From positions 1 through 48,674 of the forward strand of contig CAIIXF020000757.1 in assembly GCA_903813345.2 (NCBI GenBank): DNA of 48,674 nucleotides. The letters are read 5' to 3'. Both the position numbers and the translations under genes were made by a program. Positions 37,901-48,674 of the stretch are shown in pieces. The DNA is from Owenia fusiformis. Its lineage: Eukaryota; Annelida; Polychaeta; Sabellida; Oweniidae. The notes under the pieces are model-generated. The model worked only from the letters and a program-made list of their open reading frames with translations. It made no database searches and was not told the origin of the DNA. Each line of letters opens with the position of its first letter. Within the stretch, counting starts at the first letter, position 1.

Positions 37901-40900
37901 TTATTTCAAAAAGTAGATGATTGGCCCCTATTGAGTTTAGTGTCAAGATGTAGCTTAGACATAGCTTTAGAACCTCAGATAGGCCAGTGAGGCCACATAA
38001 ATCCATAACTCGAGATAAAAAGTCAGGCGTTTGCCCTTTTGCCCATTGACTAGTATGGTGACGTGAATTAGGGCAGTTTTGCCTATTAGTCACATGTGAA
38101 AGTGACCAAAATTTTTTAAAACTACTCAGAATCGCCCAGAATTGAAGTTTATTAGTGTGAAACATATTTTGGACGGAGGCAAAAAGGGGAATTTTCATGA
38201 ACAAATTTATGTTTTTGCTGAATCAGCAGTTTTCGCTTTTTACCCCAAAAACCACTGATTTTGACGATATTTGGCTACAATTTTGTCCTTAGTGACCCCT
38301 AAATGTCATTTGTTGTCGTAAATGGGGAAGCCAACGAGTTGCTATTCATCATAAAGATTGAATTTTCCATCTTATGGTTTCCAGTATAGAAAGAAGGTAC
38401 ATATCGGGGGTGCAGTCAGAAATTGGTGAGTTAAGTGTCAATTTTTGATGTATTTGTTCACTCTGAATGACTACATTCGAGCTAAAAAATATCTCAAAAG
38501 TCCCAATTCTCTAGGCCAGAGTCAAAACTGATCAAAATTGTCATCATTTTTCAAATCAGGAGGTTGTTGAATGGAATATAAGTATGAAAAAGTGATGATT
38601 TTAGTAAGATTTTGCCAAAAAGTGGGCCAAATTTGTCCAATTTTCTGGTTCACGGTTCAGTGATTTTGGCTAAAAATCGCAATATGCAATAAAATACTCA
38701 ATTTCTTGACACGATACTGAAAAATGTCACCATCAGGCAGTGGATTGCATGATGTAAATGAAAAACTAGTCAAATTTAAAGGAAAACCATTGGGTTCTTG
38801 GAAAAATGACCCCAGGGGTAATGAAGTAGCCATATTTTTCATAATTGCTGTCAGAATATTCTTAAACTGCACAAAACTACTTGAAAAACTCTAGTAAATT
38901 GGAAAAACGCAATTTAAAGCCAGAAATCATCCAACCATGTGGCTATTAGGCCAAAATGCCCTAATACGTCACTTCCGCTGAATAGAAAAAAGTAGTATTC
39001 AAAAATAAATGTAGTCCCAACACAATTGTGATCATGACGAGTCAGTAAGCTAGTATGTAGGCACAGTTGTAATCTTTTTGCAATGGCAACATGCCATTTC
39101 TTCTGAAAATGCGTTTATTTGGGTTATCTGAAGGAAAATTTCGAGTCAAGTGGCGTATTAATTTTGCCTTCATTTTTGTGAATTTCAATTTGTGTCTGCA
39201 GAGAGAGGGGGTAGTGTCACAATTGACCAATTATTTCAAAAAGTAGATGATTGGCCCCTATTGAGTTTAGTGTCAAGATGTAGCTTAGACATAGCTTTAG
39301 AACCTCAGATAGGCCAGTGAGGCCACATAAATCATAACTCGAGATAAAAAGTCAGGCGTTTGCCCTTTTGCCCATTGACTAGTATGGTGACGTGAATTAG
39401 GGCAGTTTTGCCTATTAGTCACATGTGAAAGTGACCAAAATTTTTTAAAACTACTCAGAATCGCCCAGAATTGAAGTTTATTAGTGTGAAACATATTTTG
39501 GACGGAGGCAAAAAGGGGAATTTTCATGAACAAATTTAATGTTTTTGCTGAATCAGCAGTTTTCGCTTTTTACCCCAAAAACCACTGATTTTGACGATAT
39601 TTGGCTACAATTTTGTCCTTAGTGACCCCTAAATGTCATTTGTTGTCGTAAATGGGGAAGCCAACGAGTTGCTATTCATCATAAAGATTGAATTTTCCAT
39701 CTTATGGTTTCCAGTATAGAAAGAAGGTACATATCGGGGGTGCAGTCAGAAATTGGTGAGTTAAGTGTCAATTTTTGATGTATTTGTTCACTCTGAATGA
39801 CTACATTCGAGCTAAAAAATATCTCAAAAGTCCCAATTCTCTAGGCCAGAGTCAAAACTGATCAAATTTGTCATCATTTTTCAAATCAGGAGGTTGTTGA
39901 ATGGAATAAAGTATGAAAAAGTGATGATTTTAGTAAGATTTTGCCAAAAGTGGGCCAAATTTGTCCAATTCTCTGGTTCACGGTTCAGTGATTTTGGCTA
40001 AAAATCGCAATATGCAATAAAATACTCAATTTCTTGACACGATACTGAAAAATGTCACCATCAGGCAGTGGATTTCATGATGTAAATGAAAAACTAGTCA
40101 AATTTAAAGGAAAACCATTGGGTTCTTGGGAAAATGACCCCAGGGGTATGAAGTAGCCATATTTTTCATAATTGCTGTCAGAATATTCTTAAACTGCACA
40201 AAACTACTTGAAAAACTCTAGTAAATTGGAAAAAACGCAATTTAAAGCCAGAAATCATCCAACCATGTGGCTATTAGGCCAAAATGCCCTAATACGTCAC
40301 TTCCGCTGAATAGAAAAAAGTAGTATTCAAAAATAAATGTAGTCCCAACACAATTGTGATCATGACGAGTCAGTAAGCTAGTATGTAGGCACAGTTGTAA
40401 TCTTTTTGCAATGGCAACATGCCATTTCTTCTGAAAATGCGTTTATTTGGGTTATCTGAAGGAAAATTCGAGTCAAGTGGCGTATTAATTTTGCCTTCAT
40501 TTTTGTGAATTTCAATTTGTGTCTGCAGAGAGAGGGGGTAGTGTCACAATTGACCAATTATTTCAAAAAGTAGATGATTGGCCCCTATTGAGTTTAGTGT
40601 CAAGATGTAGCTTAGACATAGCTTTAGAACCTCAGATAGGCCAGTGAGGCCACATAAATCCATAACTCGAGATAAAAAGTCAGGCGTTTGCCCTTTTGCC
40701 CATTGACTAGTATGGTGACGTGAATTAGGGCAGTTTTGCCTATTAGTCACATGTGAAAGTGACCAAAATTTTTTAAAACTACTCAGAATCGCCCAGAATT
40801 GAAGTTTATTAGTGTGAAACATATTTTGGACGGAGGCAAAAAGGGGAATTTTCATGAACAAATTTAATGTTTTTGCTGAATCAGCAGTTTTCGCTTTGTA

Positions 40901-42090
40901 CCCCAAAAACCACTGATTTTGACGATATTTGGCTACAATTTTGTCCTTAGTGACCCCTAAATGTCATTTGTTGTCGTAAATGGGGAAGCCAACGAGTTGC
41001 TATTCATCATAAAGATTGAATTTTCCATCTTATGGTTTCCAGTATAGAAAGAAGGTACATATCGGGGGTGCAGTCAGAAATTGGTGAGTTAAGTGTCAAT
41101 TTTTGATGTATTTGTTCACTCTGAATGACTACATTCGAGCTAAAAATATCTCAAAAGTCCCAATTCTCTAGGCCAGAGTCAAAACTGATCAAATTTGTCA
41201 TCATTTTTCAAATCAGGAGGTTGTTGAATGGAATAAAGTATGAAAAAGTGATGATTTTAGTAAGATTTTGCCAAAAAGTGGGCCAAATTTGTCCAATTCT
41301 CTGGTTCACGGTTCAGTGATTTTGGCTAAAAATCGCAATATGCAATAAAATACTCAATTTCTTGACACGATACTGAAAAATGTCACCATCAGGCAGTGGA
41401 TTTCATGATGTAAATGAAAAACTAGTCAAATTTAAAGGAAAACCATTGGGTTCTTGGGAAAATGACCCCAGGGGTAATGAAGTAGCCATATTTTTCATAA
41501 TTGCTGTCAGAATATTCTTAAACTGCACAAAACTACTTGAAAAACTCTAGTAAATTGGAAAAACGCAATTTAAAGCCAGAAATCATCCAACCATGTGGCT
41601 ATTAGGCCAAAATGCCCTAATACGTCACTTCCGCTGAATAGAAAAAGTAGTATTCAAAAATAAATGTAGTCCCAACACAATTGTGATCATGACGAGTCAG
41701 TAAGCTAGTATGTAGGCACAGTTGTAATCTTTTTGCAATGGCAACATGCCATTTCTTCTGAAAATGCGTTTATTTGGGTTATCTGAAGGAAAATTTCGAG
41801 TCAAGTGGCGTATTAATTTTGCCTTCATTTTTGTGAATTTCAATTTGTGTCTGCAGAGAGAGGGGGTAGTGTCACAATTGACCAATTATTTCAAAAAGTA
41901 GATGATTGGCCCCTATTGAGTTTAGTGTCAAGATGTAGCTTAGACATAGCTTTAGAACCTCAGATAGGCCAGTGAGGCCACATAAATCCATAACTCGAGA
42001 TAAAAAGTCAGGCGTTTGCCCTTTTGCCCATTGACTAGTATGGTGACGTGAATTAGGGCAGTTTTGCCTATTAGTCACATGTGAAAGTGA
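34110..42090. repeat. Hybrid block (A of subfamily I, B mixed I/II)
   Basis: Units at 34966-41605 have subfamily I A modules (GACGAGTC, AATCCATAA). Their B modules mix II markers (AATTGAAG, AAGATTGAA, GACACGATA, ATCATCC) with I markers (CATTTGTTG, mostly GATTTCATG and CCATTGGG). This mosaic fits gene conversion or unequal exchange between subfamilies. Confidence 0.65.
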
Positions 42091-45000
42091 CCAAAATCTT
42101 TTAAAACTACTCAGAATCGCCCAGAATTGAAGTTTATTAGTGTGAAACATATTTTGGACGGAGGCAAAAAGGGGAATTTTCATGAACAAATTTAATGTTT
42201 TTGCTGAATCAGCAGTTTTCGTTTTTGTACCCCAAAAACCACTGATTTTGACGATATTTGGCTACAATTTTGTCCTTAGTGACCCCTAAATGTCATTTGT
42301 TGTCGTAAATGGGGAAGCCAACGAGTTGCTATTCATCATAAAGATTGAATTTTCCATCTTATGGTTTCCAGTATAGAAAGAAGGTACATATCGGGGGTGC
42401 AGTCAGAAATTGGTGAGTTAAGTGTCAATTTTTGATGTATTTGTTCACTCTGAATGACTACATTCGAGCTAAAAAAATATCTCAAAAGTCCCAATCTCTA
42501 GGCAAGAGTCAAAACTGATCAAATTTGTCATCATTTTTCAAATCAGGAGGTTGTTGAATGGAATAAAGTATGAAAAAGTGATGATTTTAGTAAGATTTTG
42601 CCAAAAAGTGGGCCAAATTTGTCCAATTCTCTGGTTCACGGTTCAGTGATTTTGGCTAAAAATCGCAATATGCAATAAAATACTCAATTTCTTGACACGA
42701 TACTGAAAAATGTCCACCATCAGGCAGTGGATTGCATGATGTAAATGAAAAACTAGTCAAATTTAAGGAAAACCATTAGATTCTTGGGAAAATGACCCCA
42801 GGGGTAATGAAGTATAGCCATATTTTTCATAATTGCTGTCAGAATATTCTTAAACTGCACAAAACTACTTGAAAAACTCTAGTAAATTGGAAAAACGCAA
42901 TTTAAAGCCAGAAATCATCCAACCATGTGGCTATTAGGCCAAAATGCCCTAATACGTCACTTCCGCTGAATAGAAAAAAGTAGTATTCAAAAATAAATGT
43001 AGTCCCAACACAATTGTGATCATGACTAGTCAGTAAGCTAGTATGTAGGCACAGTTGTAATCTTTTTGCAATGGCAACATGCCATTTCTTCTGAAAATGC
43101 GTTTATTGGGTTATCTGAAGGAAAATTTCGAGTCAAGTGGCGTATTAATTTTGCCTTCATTTTTGTGAATTCAATTTGTGTCTGCAGAGAGAGGGGGTAG
43201 TGTCACAATTGACCAATTATTTCAAAAAGTAGATGATTGGCCCCCTATTGAGTTTAGTGTCAAGATGTAGCTTAGACATAGCTTTAGAACCTCAGATAGG
43301 CCAGTGAGGCCACATAAATCTATAACTCGAGATAAAAGTCAGGTGTTTGCCCTTTTGCCCATTGACTAGTATGGTGACGTGAATTAGGGCAGTTTGGCCT
43401 ATTAGTCACATGTGAAAGTGACCAAAATCTTTTTAAAACTACTCAGAATCGCCCAGAATTGAAGTTTATTAGGTGTGAAACATATTTTGGACGGAGGCAA
43501 AAAGGGGAATTTTCATGAAACAAATTTAATGTTTTTGCTGAATCAGCAGTTTTCGCTTTGTACCCCAAAAACCACTGATTTTGACGATATTTGGCTACAA
43601 TTTTGTCCCTTAGTGACCCCTAAATGTCCTTTGTTGTCGTAAATGGGGAAGCCAACGAGTTGCTATTCATCATAAAGATTGAATTTCCATCTTATGGTTT
43701 CCAGTATAGAAAGAAGGTACATATCGGGGTGCAGTCAGAAATTGGTGAGTTAAGTGCTCAATTTTGATGTATTTGTTCACTCTGAATGACTACATTCGAG
43801 CTAAAAAATATCTCAAAAGTCCCAATTCTCTAGGCAAGAGTCAAAACTGATCAAATTTGTCATCATTTTTTCAAATCAGGAGGTTGTTGAATGGAATAAA
43901 GTATGAAAAAGTGATGATTTTAGTAAGATTTTGCCAAAAAGTGGGCCAAATTTGTCCAATTCTCTGGTTCACGGTTCAGTGATTTTGGCTAAAAATCGCA
44001 ATATGCAATAAATACTCAATTTCTGACACGATACTGAAAATGTCACCATCAGGCAGTGGATTGCATGATGTAAATGAAAAACTAGTCAATTAAGGAAACC
44101 ATTAGATTCTTGGGAAATGACCCCAGGGGTAATGAAGTAGCCATATTTTTCATAATTGCTGTCAGAATATTCTTAAACTGCACAAAACTACTTGAAAAAC
44201 TCTAGTAAATTGGGAAAAACGCATTTAAAGCCAGAAATCATCCAACCATGTGGCTATTAGGCCAAAATGCCCTAATACGTCACTTCCGCTGAATAGAAAA
44301 AGTAGTATTCAAAATAAATGTAGTCCCAACACAATTGTGATCATGACTAGTCAGTAAGCTAGTATGTAGGCCACAGTTGTAATCTTTTTGCAATGGCAAC
44401 ATGCCATTTCTTCTGAAAATGCGTTTATTTGGGTTATCTGAAGGAAAATTTCGAGTCAAGTGGCGTATTAATTTTGCCTTCATTTTTGTGAATTTCAATT
44501 TGTGTCTGCAGAGAGAGGGGGTAGTGTCACAATTGACCAATTATTTCAAAAAGTAGATGATTGGCCCCTATTGAGTTAGTGTCAAGATGTAGCTTAGACA
44601 TAGCTTTAGAACCTCAGATAGGCCAGTGAGGCCACATAAATCTATAACTCGAGATAAAAAGTCAGGTGTTTGCCCTTTTGCCCATTGACTAGTATGGTGA
44701 CGTGAATTAGGGCAGTTTTGCCTATTAGTCACATGTGAAAGTGACCAAAATCTTTTAAAACTACTCAGAATCGCCCAGAATTGAAGTTTATTAGTGTGAA
44801 ACATATTTTGGACGGAGGCAAAAAGGGGAATTTTCATGAACAAATTAATGTTTTTGCTGAATCAGCAGTTTTCGCTTTGTACCCCAAAAAACCACTGATT
44901 TTGACGATATTTGGCTACAATTTTGTCCTTAGTGAACCCTAAATGTCCTTTGTTGTCGTAAATGGGGAAGCCAACGAGTTGCTATTCATCATAAAGATTG

Positions 45001-47381
45001 AATTTTCCATCTTATGGTTTCCAGTATAGAAAGAAGGTACATATCGGGGGTGCGAGTCAGAAATTGGTGAGTTAAGTGTCAATTTTTGATGTATTTGTTC
45101 ACTCTGAATTGACTACATTCGAGCTAAAAACTATCTCAAAAGTCCCAATTCTCTAGGCAAGAGTCAAAACTGATCAAATTTGTCATCATTTTTCAAATCA
45201 GGAGGGTGTTGAATGGAATAAAGTATGAAAAAGTGATGATTTTAGTAAGATTTTGCCAAAAAGTGGGCCAAATTTGTCCAATTCTCTGGTTCACGGTTCA
45301 GTGATTTTGGCTAAAAATCGCAATATGCAATAAAATACTCAATTTCTTGACACGATACTGAAAATGTCACCAATCAGGCAGTGGATTGCATGATGTAAAT
45401 GAAAAACTAGTCAAATTTAAAGGAAAACCATTAGATTCTTGGGAAATGACCCCAGGGGTAATGAAGTAGCCATATTTTTCATAATTGCTGTCAGAATATT
45501 CTTAAACTGCACAAAACTACTTGAAAAACTCTAGTAAATTGGAAAAAACGCAATTTAAAGCCAGAAATCATCCAACCATGTGGCTATTAGGCCAAAATGC
45601 CCTAATACGTCACTTCCGCTGAATAGAAAAAAGTAGTATTCAAAAATAAATGTAGTCCCAACACAATTGTGATCATGACTAGTCAGTAAGCTAGTATGTA
45701 GGCACAGTTGTAATCTTTTTGCAATGGCAACATGCCATTTCTTCTGAAAATGCGTTTATTTGGGTTATCTGAAGGAAAATTTCGAGTCAAGTGGCGTATT
45801 AATTTGCCTTCATTTTTGTGAATTTCAATTTGTGTCTGCAGAGAGAGGGGGGTAGTGTCACAATTGACCAATTATTTCAAAAAGTAGATGATTGGCCCCT
45901 ATTGAGTTTAGTGTCAAGATGTAGCTTAGACATAGCTTTAGAACCTCAGATAGGCCAGTGAGGCCACATAAATCTATAACTCGAGATAAAAAGTCAGGTG
46001 TTTGCCCTTTTGCCCATTGACTAGTATGGTGACGTGAATTAGGGCAGTTTTGCCTATTAGTCACATGTGAAAGTGACCAAAATCTTTTAAAACTACTCAG
46101 AATCGCCCAGAATTGAAGTTTATTAGTGTGAAACATATTTTGGACGGAGGCAAAAAGGGGAATTTTCATGAACAAATTTAATGTTTTTGCTGAATCAGCA
46201 GTTTTCGCTTTGTACCCCAAAAACCACTGATTTTGACGATATTTGGCTACAATTTTGTCCTTAGTGACCCCTAAATGTCCTTTGTTGTCGTAAATGGGGA
46301 AGCCAACGAGTTGCTATTCATCATAAAGATTGAATTTTCCATCTTATGGTTTCCAGTATAGAAAGAAGGTACATATCGGGGGTGCAGTCAGAAATTGGTG
46401 AGTTAAGTGTCAATTTTGATGTATTTGTTCACTCTGAAGACTACATCGAGCTAAAAAATATCTCAAAAGTCCCAATTCTCTAGGCAAGAGTCAAAACTGA
46501 TCAAATTTGTCATCATTTTTCAAATCAGGAGGTTGTTGAATGGAATAAAGTATGAAAAGTGATGGATTTAGTAAGATTTTGCCAAAAAGTGGGCCAAATT
46601 TGTCCAATTCTCTGGTTCACGGTTCAGTGATTTTGGCTAAAAATCGCAATATGCAATAAAATACTCAATTTCTTGACACGATACTGAAAAATGTCACCAT
46701 CAGGCAGTGGATTGCATGATGTAAATGAAAAACTAGTCAAATTTAAAGGAAAACCATTAGATTCTTGGGAAAATGACCCCAGGGGTAATGAAGTAGCCAT
46801 ATTTTTCATAATTGCTGTCAGAATATTCTTAAACTGCACAAAACTACTGAAAAACTCTAGTAAATTGGAAAAAAACGCATATTTAAAGCCAGAAATCATC
46901 CAACCATGTGGCTATAGGCCAAATGCCCTAATACGTCACTTCCGCTGAATAGAAAAAAGTAGTATTCAAAAATAAATGTAGTCCCAACACAATTGTGATC
47001 ATGACTAGTCAGTAAGCTAGTATGTAGGCACAGTTGTAATCTTTTTGCAATGGCAACATGCCCATTTCTTCTGAAAATGCGTTTATTTGGGTTATCTGAA
47101 GGAAAATTTCGAGTCAAGTGGCGTATTAATTTTGCCTTCATTTTTGTGAATTTCAATTTGTGTCTGCAGAGAGAGGGGGTAGTGTCACAATTGACCAATT
47201 ATTTCAAAAAGTAGATGCATTGGCCCCTATTGAGTTTAGTGTCAAGATGTAGCTTAGACATAGCTTTAGAACCTCAGATAGGCCAGTGAGGCCACATAAA
47301 TCTATAACTCGAGATAAAAAGTCAGGTGTTTGCCCTTTTGCCCATGACTAGTATGGTGACGTGAATTAGGGCAGTTTTGCC
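42091..47381. repeat. Subfamily II block, second occurrence (right end of array)
   Basis: From the B module of the unit at 41605 onward the II markers dominate. Examples are CCTTTGTTG, CCATTAGATTCTTGG, GACTAGTC, AATCTATAA and AGGTGTTT. Small indels are also more frequent here than at the left end. Confidence 0.7.
46917..47381. mobile_element. Module A, terminal copy at right edge of array
   Basis: A complete A element of subfamily II, 465 bp, with both inverted ends (the left one has lost one A). The array stops exactly at its final TTTTGCC. Instead of TATTAGTCAC the sequence changes to unrelated GGTACAACCG. The left array edge at 982 is likewise an exact A end. Confidence 0.85.
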
Positions 47382-47747
47382 GGTACAACCGTGTTGATCT
47401 TTGAGGGCCTGAGATGACCGCCAGCCTCGTTTTCATGAAATTGTAAATATTTAAAATCGACTCCAGAAAACATTGCAAATTACATTGTTCAAACCACAGG
47501 AACTTGGAGCACATTCCCTCAGTATTGGATTTCTGCAATTAAGACTGACGATTGCGCTTAGCATTTTTGAATGAAAGGTAGATCACCATTGTTTGATTTT
47601 TTCGACAGAGGAGTCTTCACTCAATGACTCACATTTGTACACAAACCCTCACAGTCACACAGTGAAAAGTCTGAGTTTCACTGTACTTTGTAGTGAAGTC
47701 TAGCTTCAATGACAAGATGCATTAACTAATCCTTTATCCCCTCAACA

Positions 47748-47764
47748 CTAACCCTAACCCTAAA
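47748..47764. repeat. Short interstitial telomere-like run (CCCTAA)
   Basis: CTAACCCTAACCCTAAA, about 2.5 units of the animal telomere repeat. It is too short to indicate a chromosome end. Confidence 0.6.
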
Positions 47765-48043
47765 TAATCTATAAGACTGTACCATGGCCAGAGCCAAACC
47801 TTTCTAACTGCTAATGTACATGTACAGTAGAATCTGTGACATCAAATACAGGGGAGTATTCATATATAGGGAGTATAAACTCTGCATGTTTGCAGGCCCG
47901 TAGGCAGGATTTGCCAATGGGGGTTCACTTTCCAGGGGTGATGGGCGCTACACCCATGCAATGAACAATTTAAACAAATAAATAATTGACATGTATATGT
48001 TCACATATCACTGAACATGATAAATTAATTTGTAATGTCACTA

Positions 48044-48057
48044 ACATGTTAACATGT
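48044..48057. repeat. Perfect 14 bp palindrome
   Basis: ACATGTTAACATGT equals its own reverse complement. It sits just left of the MITE at 48069 in AT-rich DNA. Confidence 0.6.
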
Positions 48058-48068
48058 ACATGTATCTA

Positions 48069-48554
48069 AAGCCCGGTATACACCAATGGGGCAAAATCCC
48101 ACTTGCGCTGCCATCGAGTCCCATCTTAACCCCATCGAATCCCAATTTGCCCCATCGAATCCCACGAAGTCCATGGGACCTTGATGACTTTGCCCCATCA
48201 TTGCACCATTGAGTTCCCATCAAGCCCCATGGAGTCCTATCAAATCCCACCGTGCCCCATTGGTGTATGTCGGGCTCCACACAACACGTCATATGATCGA
48301 AAATCCACGATGCCCCATGGAAAGAATGAACATGTTCATTCTCGATGGGACTCCGTGGGATTTGCCCCATCGAGTCCCACCGAGTCCCACGTGGATTTCA
48401 TGGGACCTCATGGGACCTCGATGGGGCAAGATGGGGCAAAATCCCATGGAGTCCCACGGACTTCATGGGGCAAAATCCCAAAAGGTCCCACGAGGTCCCA
48501 CGCAATGTTAAGTCTATGGAGGTCCAACTTGCCCCATTGGTGTATACCGGGGTT
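48069..48554. mobile_element. 486 bp MITE-like element with long terminal inverted repeats, TA-flanked
   Basis: 48066-48094 and the reverse complement of 48529-48557 agree at 28 of 29 positions; both contain CCCGGTATACACCAATGG followed by GGCAA. A TA dinucleotide lies at 48067-48068 and 48555-48556, which would fit a Tc1/mariner-type 2 bp target duplication, although the inverted match runs through it. The interior is dominated by variants of CATCGAGTCCCA and TGGGGCAAAATCCCA on both strands, so overlapping open frames on both strands here are by-products of this low-complexity sequence. A third, degenerate copy of the right end lies inside at about 48254-48276, which suggests nesting or a fused pair. 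Confidence 0.75.
48324..48341. repeat. Perfect 18 bp palindrome near the centre of the right MITE
   Basis: GAATGAACATGTTCATTC is its own reverse complement. It lies close to the element's midpoint, where it may be the tip of a long hairpin. Confidence 0.65.
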
Positions 48555-48556
48555 TA

Positions 48557-48674
48557 GGTTTGATTGAGCACAGAAAAACTAAAAGTAATTAGGACTATAT
48601 TAGACTTATTTAAATCTATTTTTTTATTTTGTGATGTTTTATAAATTTTCAGTGTGTTTTTGGGTTTGCTCTTT
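48557..48674. other. AT-rich right edge, nothing recognised
   Basis: T-rich sequence with no visible gene, repeat or RNA. Confidence 0.5.

Larger units (their letters stand above)
982..47381 (+). repeat. 46.4 kb head-to-tail tandem array of a composite (MITE A + satellite B) repeat
   Basis: The repeat is about 1329 bp: a 465 bp TIR-bearing module A, an 859 bp module B, and a 5 bp duplication. A+B units start at 982, 2311, 3640, 5828, 7157, 9345, 10674, 12003, 13332, 14661, 16848, 18177, 19505, 20833, 22161, 23488, 24815, 26141, 27470, 28798, 30122, 31448, 32786, 34966, 36290, 37619, 38949, 40277, 41605, 42937, 44260 and 45590. B-only units start at 4969, 8486, 15989 and 34110. A final lone A starts at 46917. 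All copies have the same orientation. Periods were measured directly from the recurring GGCCAAAATG word. The array carries no convincing gene. Once-per-unit minus-strand frames of 62 and 105 codons change length with single-base indels. Confidence 0.98.
47382..48066. other. Right flank, no recognisable gene
   Basis: Unique-looking DNA. The minus-strand frame covering 47302-47538 starts in the flank and runs into the array, so it is not treated as a gene. The stretch around 47891-47950 (GCAGGCCCGTAGGCAGG, then GGGGGTTC) has the look of a dispersed repeat fragment, but I cannot name the family. It also contains the palindrome TGTACATGTACA at 47815-47826. Confidence 0.5.

Noticed and set aside
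982-47381. CRISPR array, LTR retrotransposon tandem or rDNA/5S array
   Set aside because: Units are too long and lack spacers for CRISPR. Module A has inverted rather than LTR-type ends, with no primer-binding or polypurine tract seen. No rRNA, snRNA or tRNA sequence is recognisable in the unit.
47748-47764. Telomere or subtelomere boundary
   Set aside because: Only about 2.5 repeats, with ordinary sequence on both sides.
47891-47950. tRNA-derived SINE
   Set aside because: A GGTTCACTTTCC word resembles a B box, but no acceptable A box at the right distance, no tail and no target duplication were found.
48181-48567. Overlapping 70-128 codon open frames on both strands in the right flank
   Set aside because: They arise from low-complexity CCCAT/GGGGCA sequence inside a TIR element, with overlapping frames on both strands and no domain.

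Overview
The window is metazoan nuclear DNA. It is AT-rich, it contains an intron-bearing gene start with a consensus splice donor, and it lacks bacterial gene organisation. A marine invertebrate is my guess from the style of the interspersed repeats, but the species cannot be fixed from the sequence. Only one protein-coding piece is convincing: the first coding exon of an ARFGEF (BIG1/BIG2, brefeldin-A-inhibited ARF-GEF) gene on the minus strand at 484-607. Its start codon, upstream in-frame stop, GTGAGT donor and intron phase are all visible. Intron 1 runs off the left edge (1-483). A compact putative promoter with YY1-type, GTCACGTGAC E-box and CRE-like motifs lies at about 700-750.

Only 374 bp upstream of that start codon a 46.4 kb tandem array begins (982-47381), filling 95% of the window. 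It is built from two modules. Module A is 465 bp, has imperfect terminal inverted repeats (GGCCAAAATGCCCTAAT... / ...ATTAGGGCAGTTTTGCC) and is flanked by a duplicated TATTA (7 bp shared, CTATTAG), so it looks like a non-autonomous DNA transposon (MITE). Module B is an 859 bp satellite monomer. The standard repeat is A+B, about 1329 bp. Four B monomers lack A and show the intact empty site. I count 33 A copies and 36 B copies, all head to tail. The first and last bases of the whole array are exactly the outer ends of an A element, giving the form A-(B-A)n with extra B-B junctions.

Region by region: 982 to about 15.2 kb is a block of length-identical repeats, including a 3517 bp higher-order unit (AB-AB-B) present twice in tandem. 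From about 15.2 to 29 kb the repeats carry scattered one-base homopolymer indels. From about 29.1 to 32.4 kb there is a burst of small indels that probably reflects consensus error. From about 31.9 kb rightward a second sequence subfamily appears, alternating with hybrid units. The array ends at 47381.

The right flank (47382-48674) has no recognisable gene. It contains a short interstitial telomere-like run, palindromic AT-rich DNA and a second, unrelated 486 bp MITE-like element (48069-48554) with 29 bp inverted repeats (28/29 identical) spanning the flanking TA, packed with GGGGCA/CCCAT motifs.

The many short reading frames recurring once per repeat are not treated as genes. They change length with each one-base indel, and the longest spans the transposon/satellite boundary. 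The most interesting element is the composite MITE-satellite array bounded by transposon ends and sitting directly upstream of a housekeeping trafficking gene.
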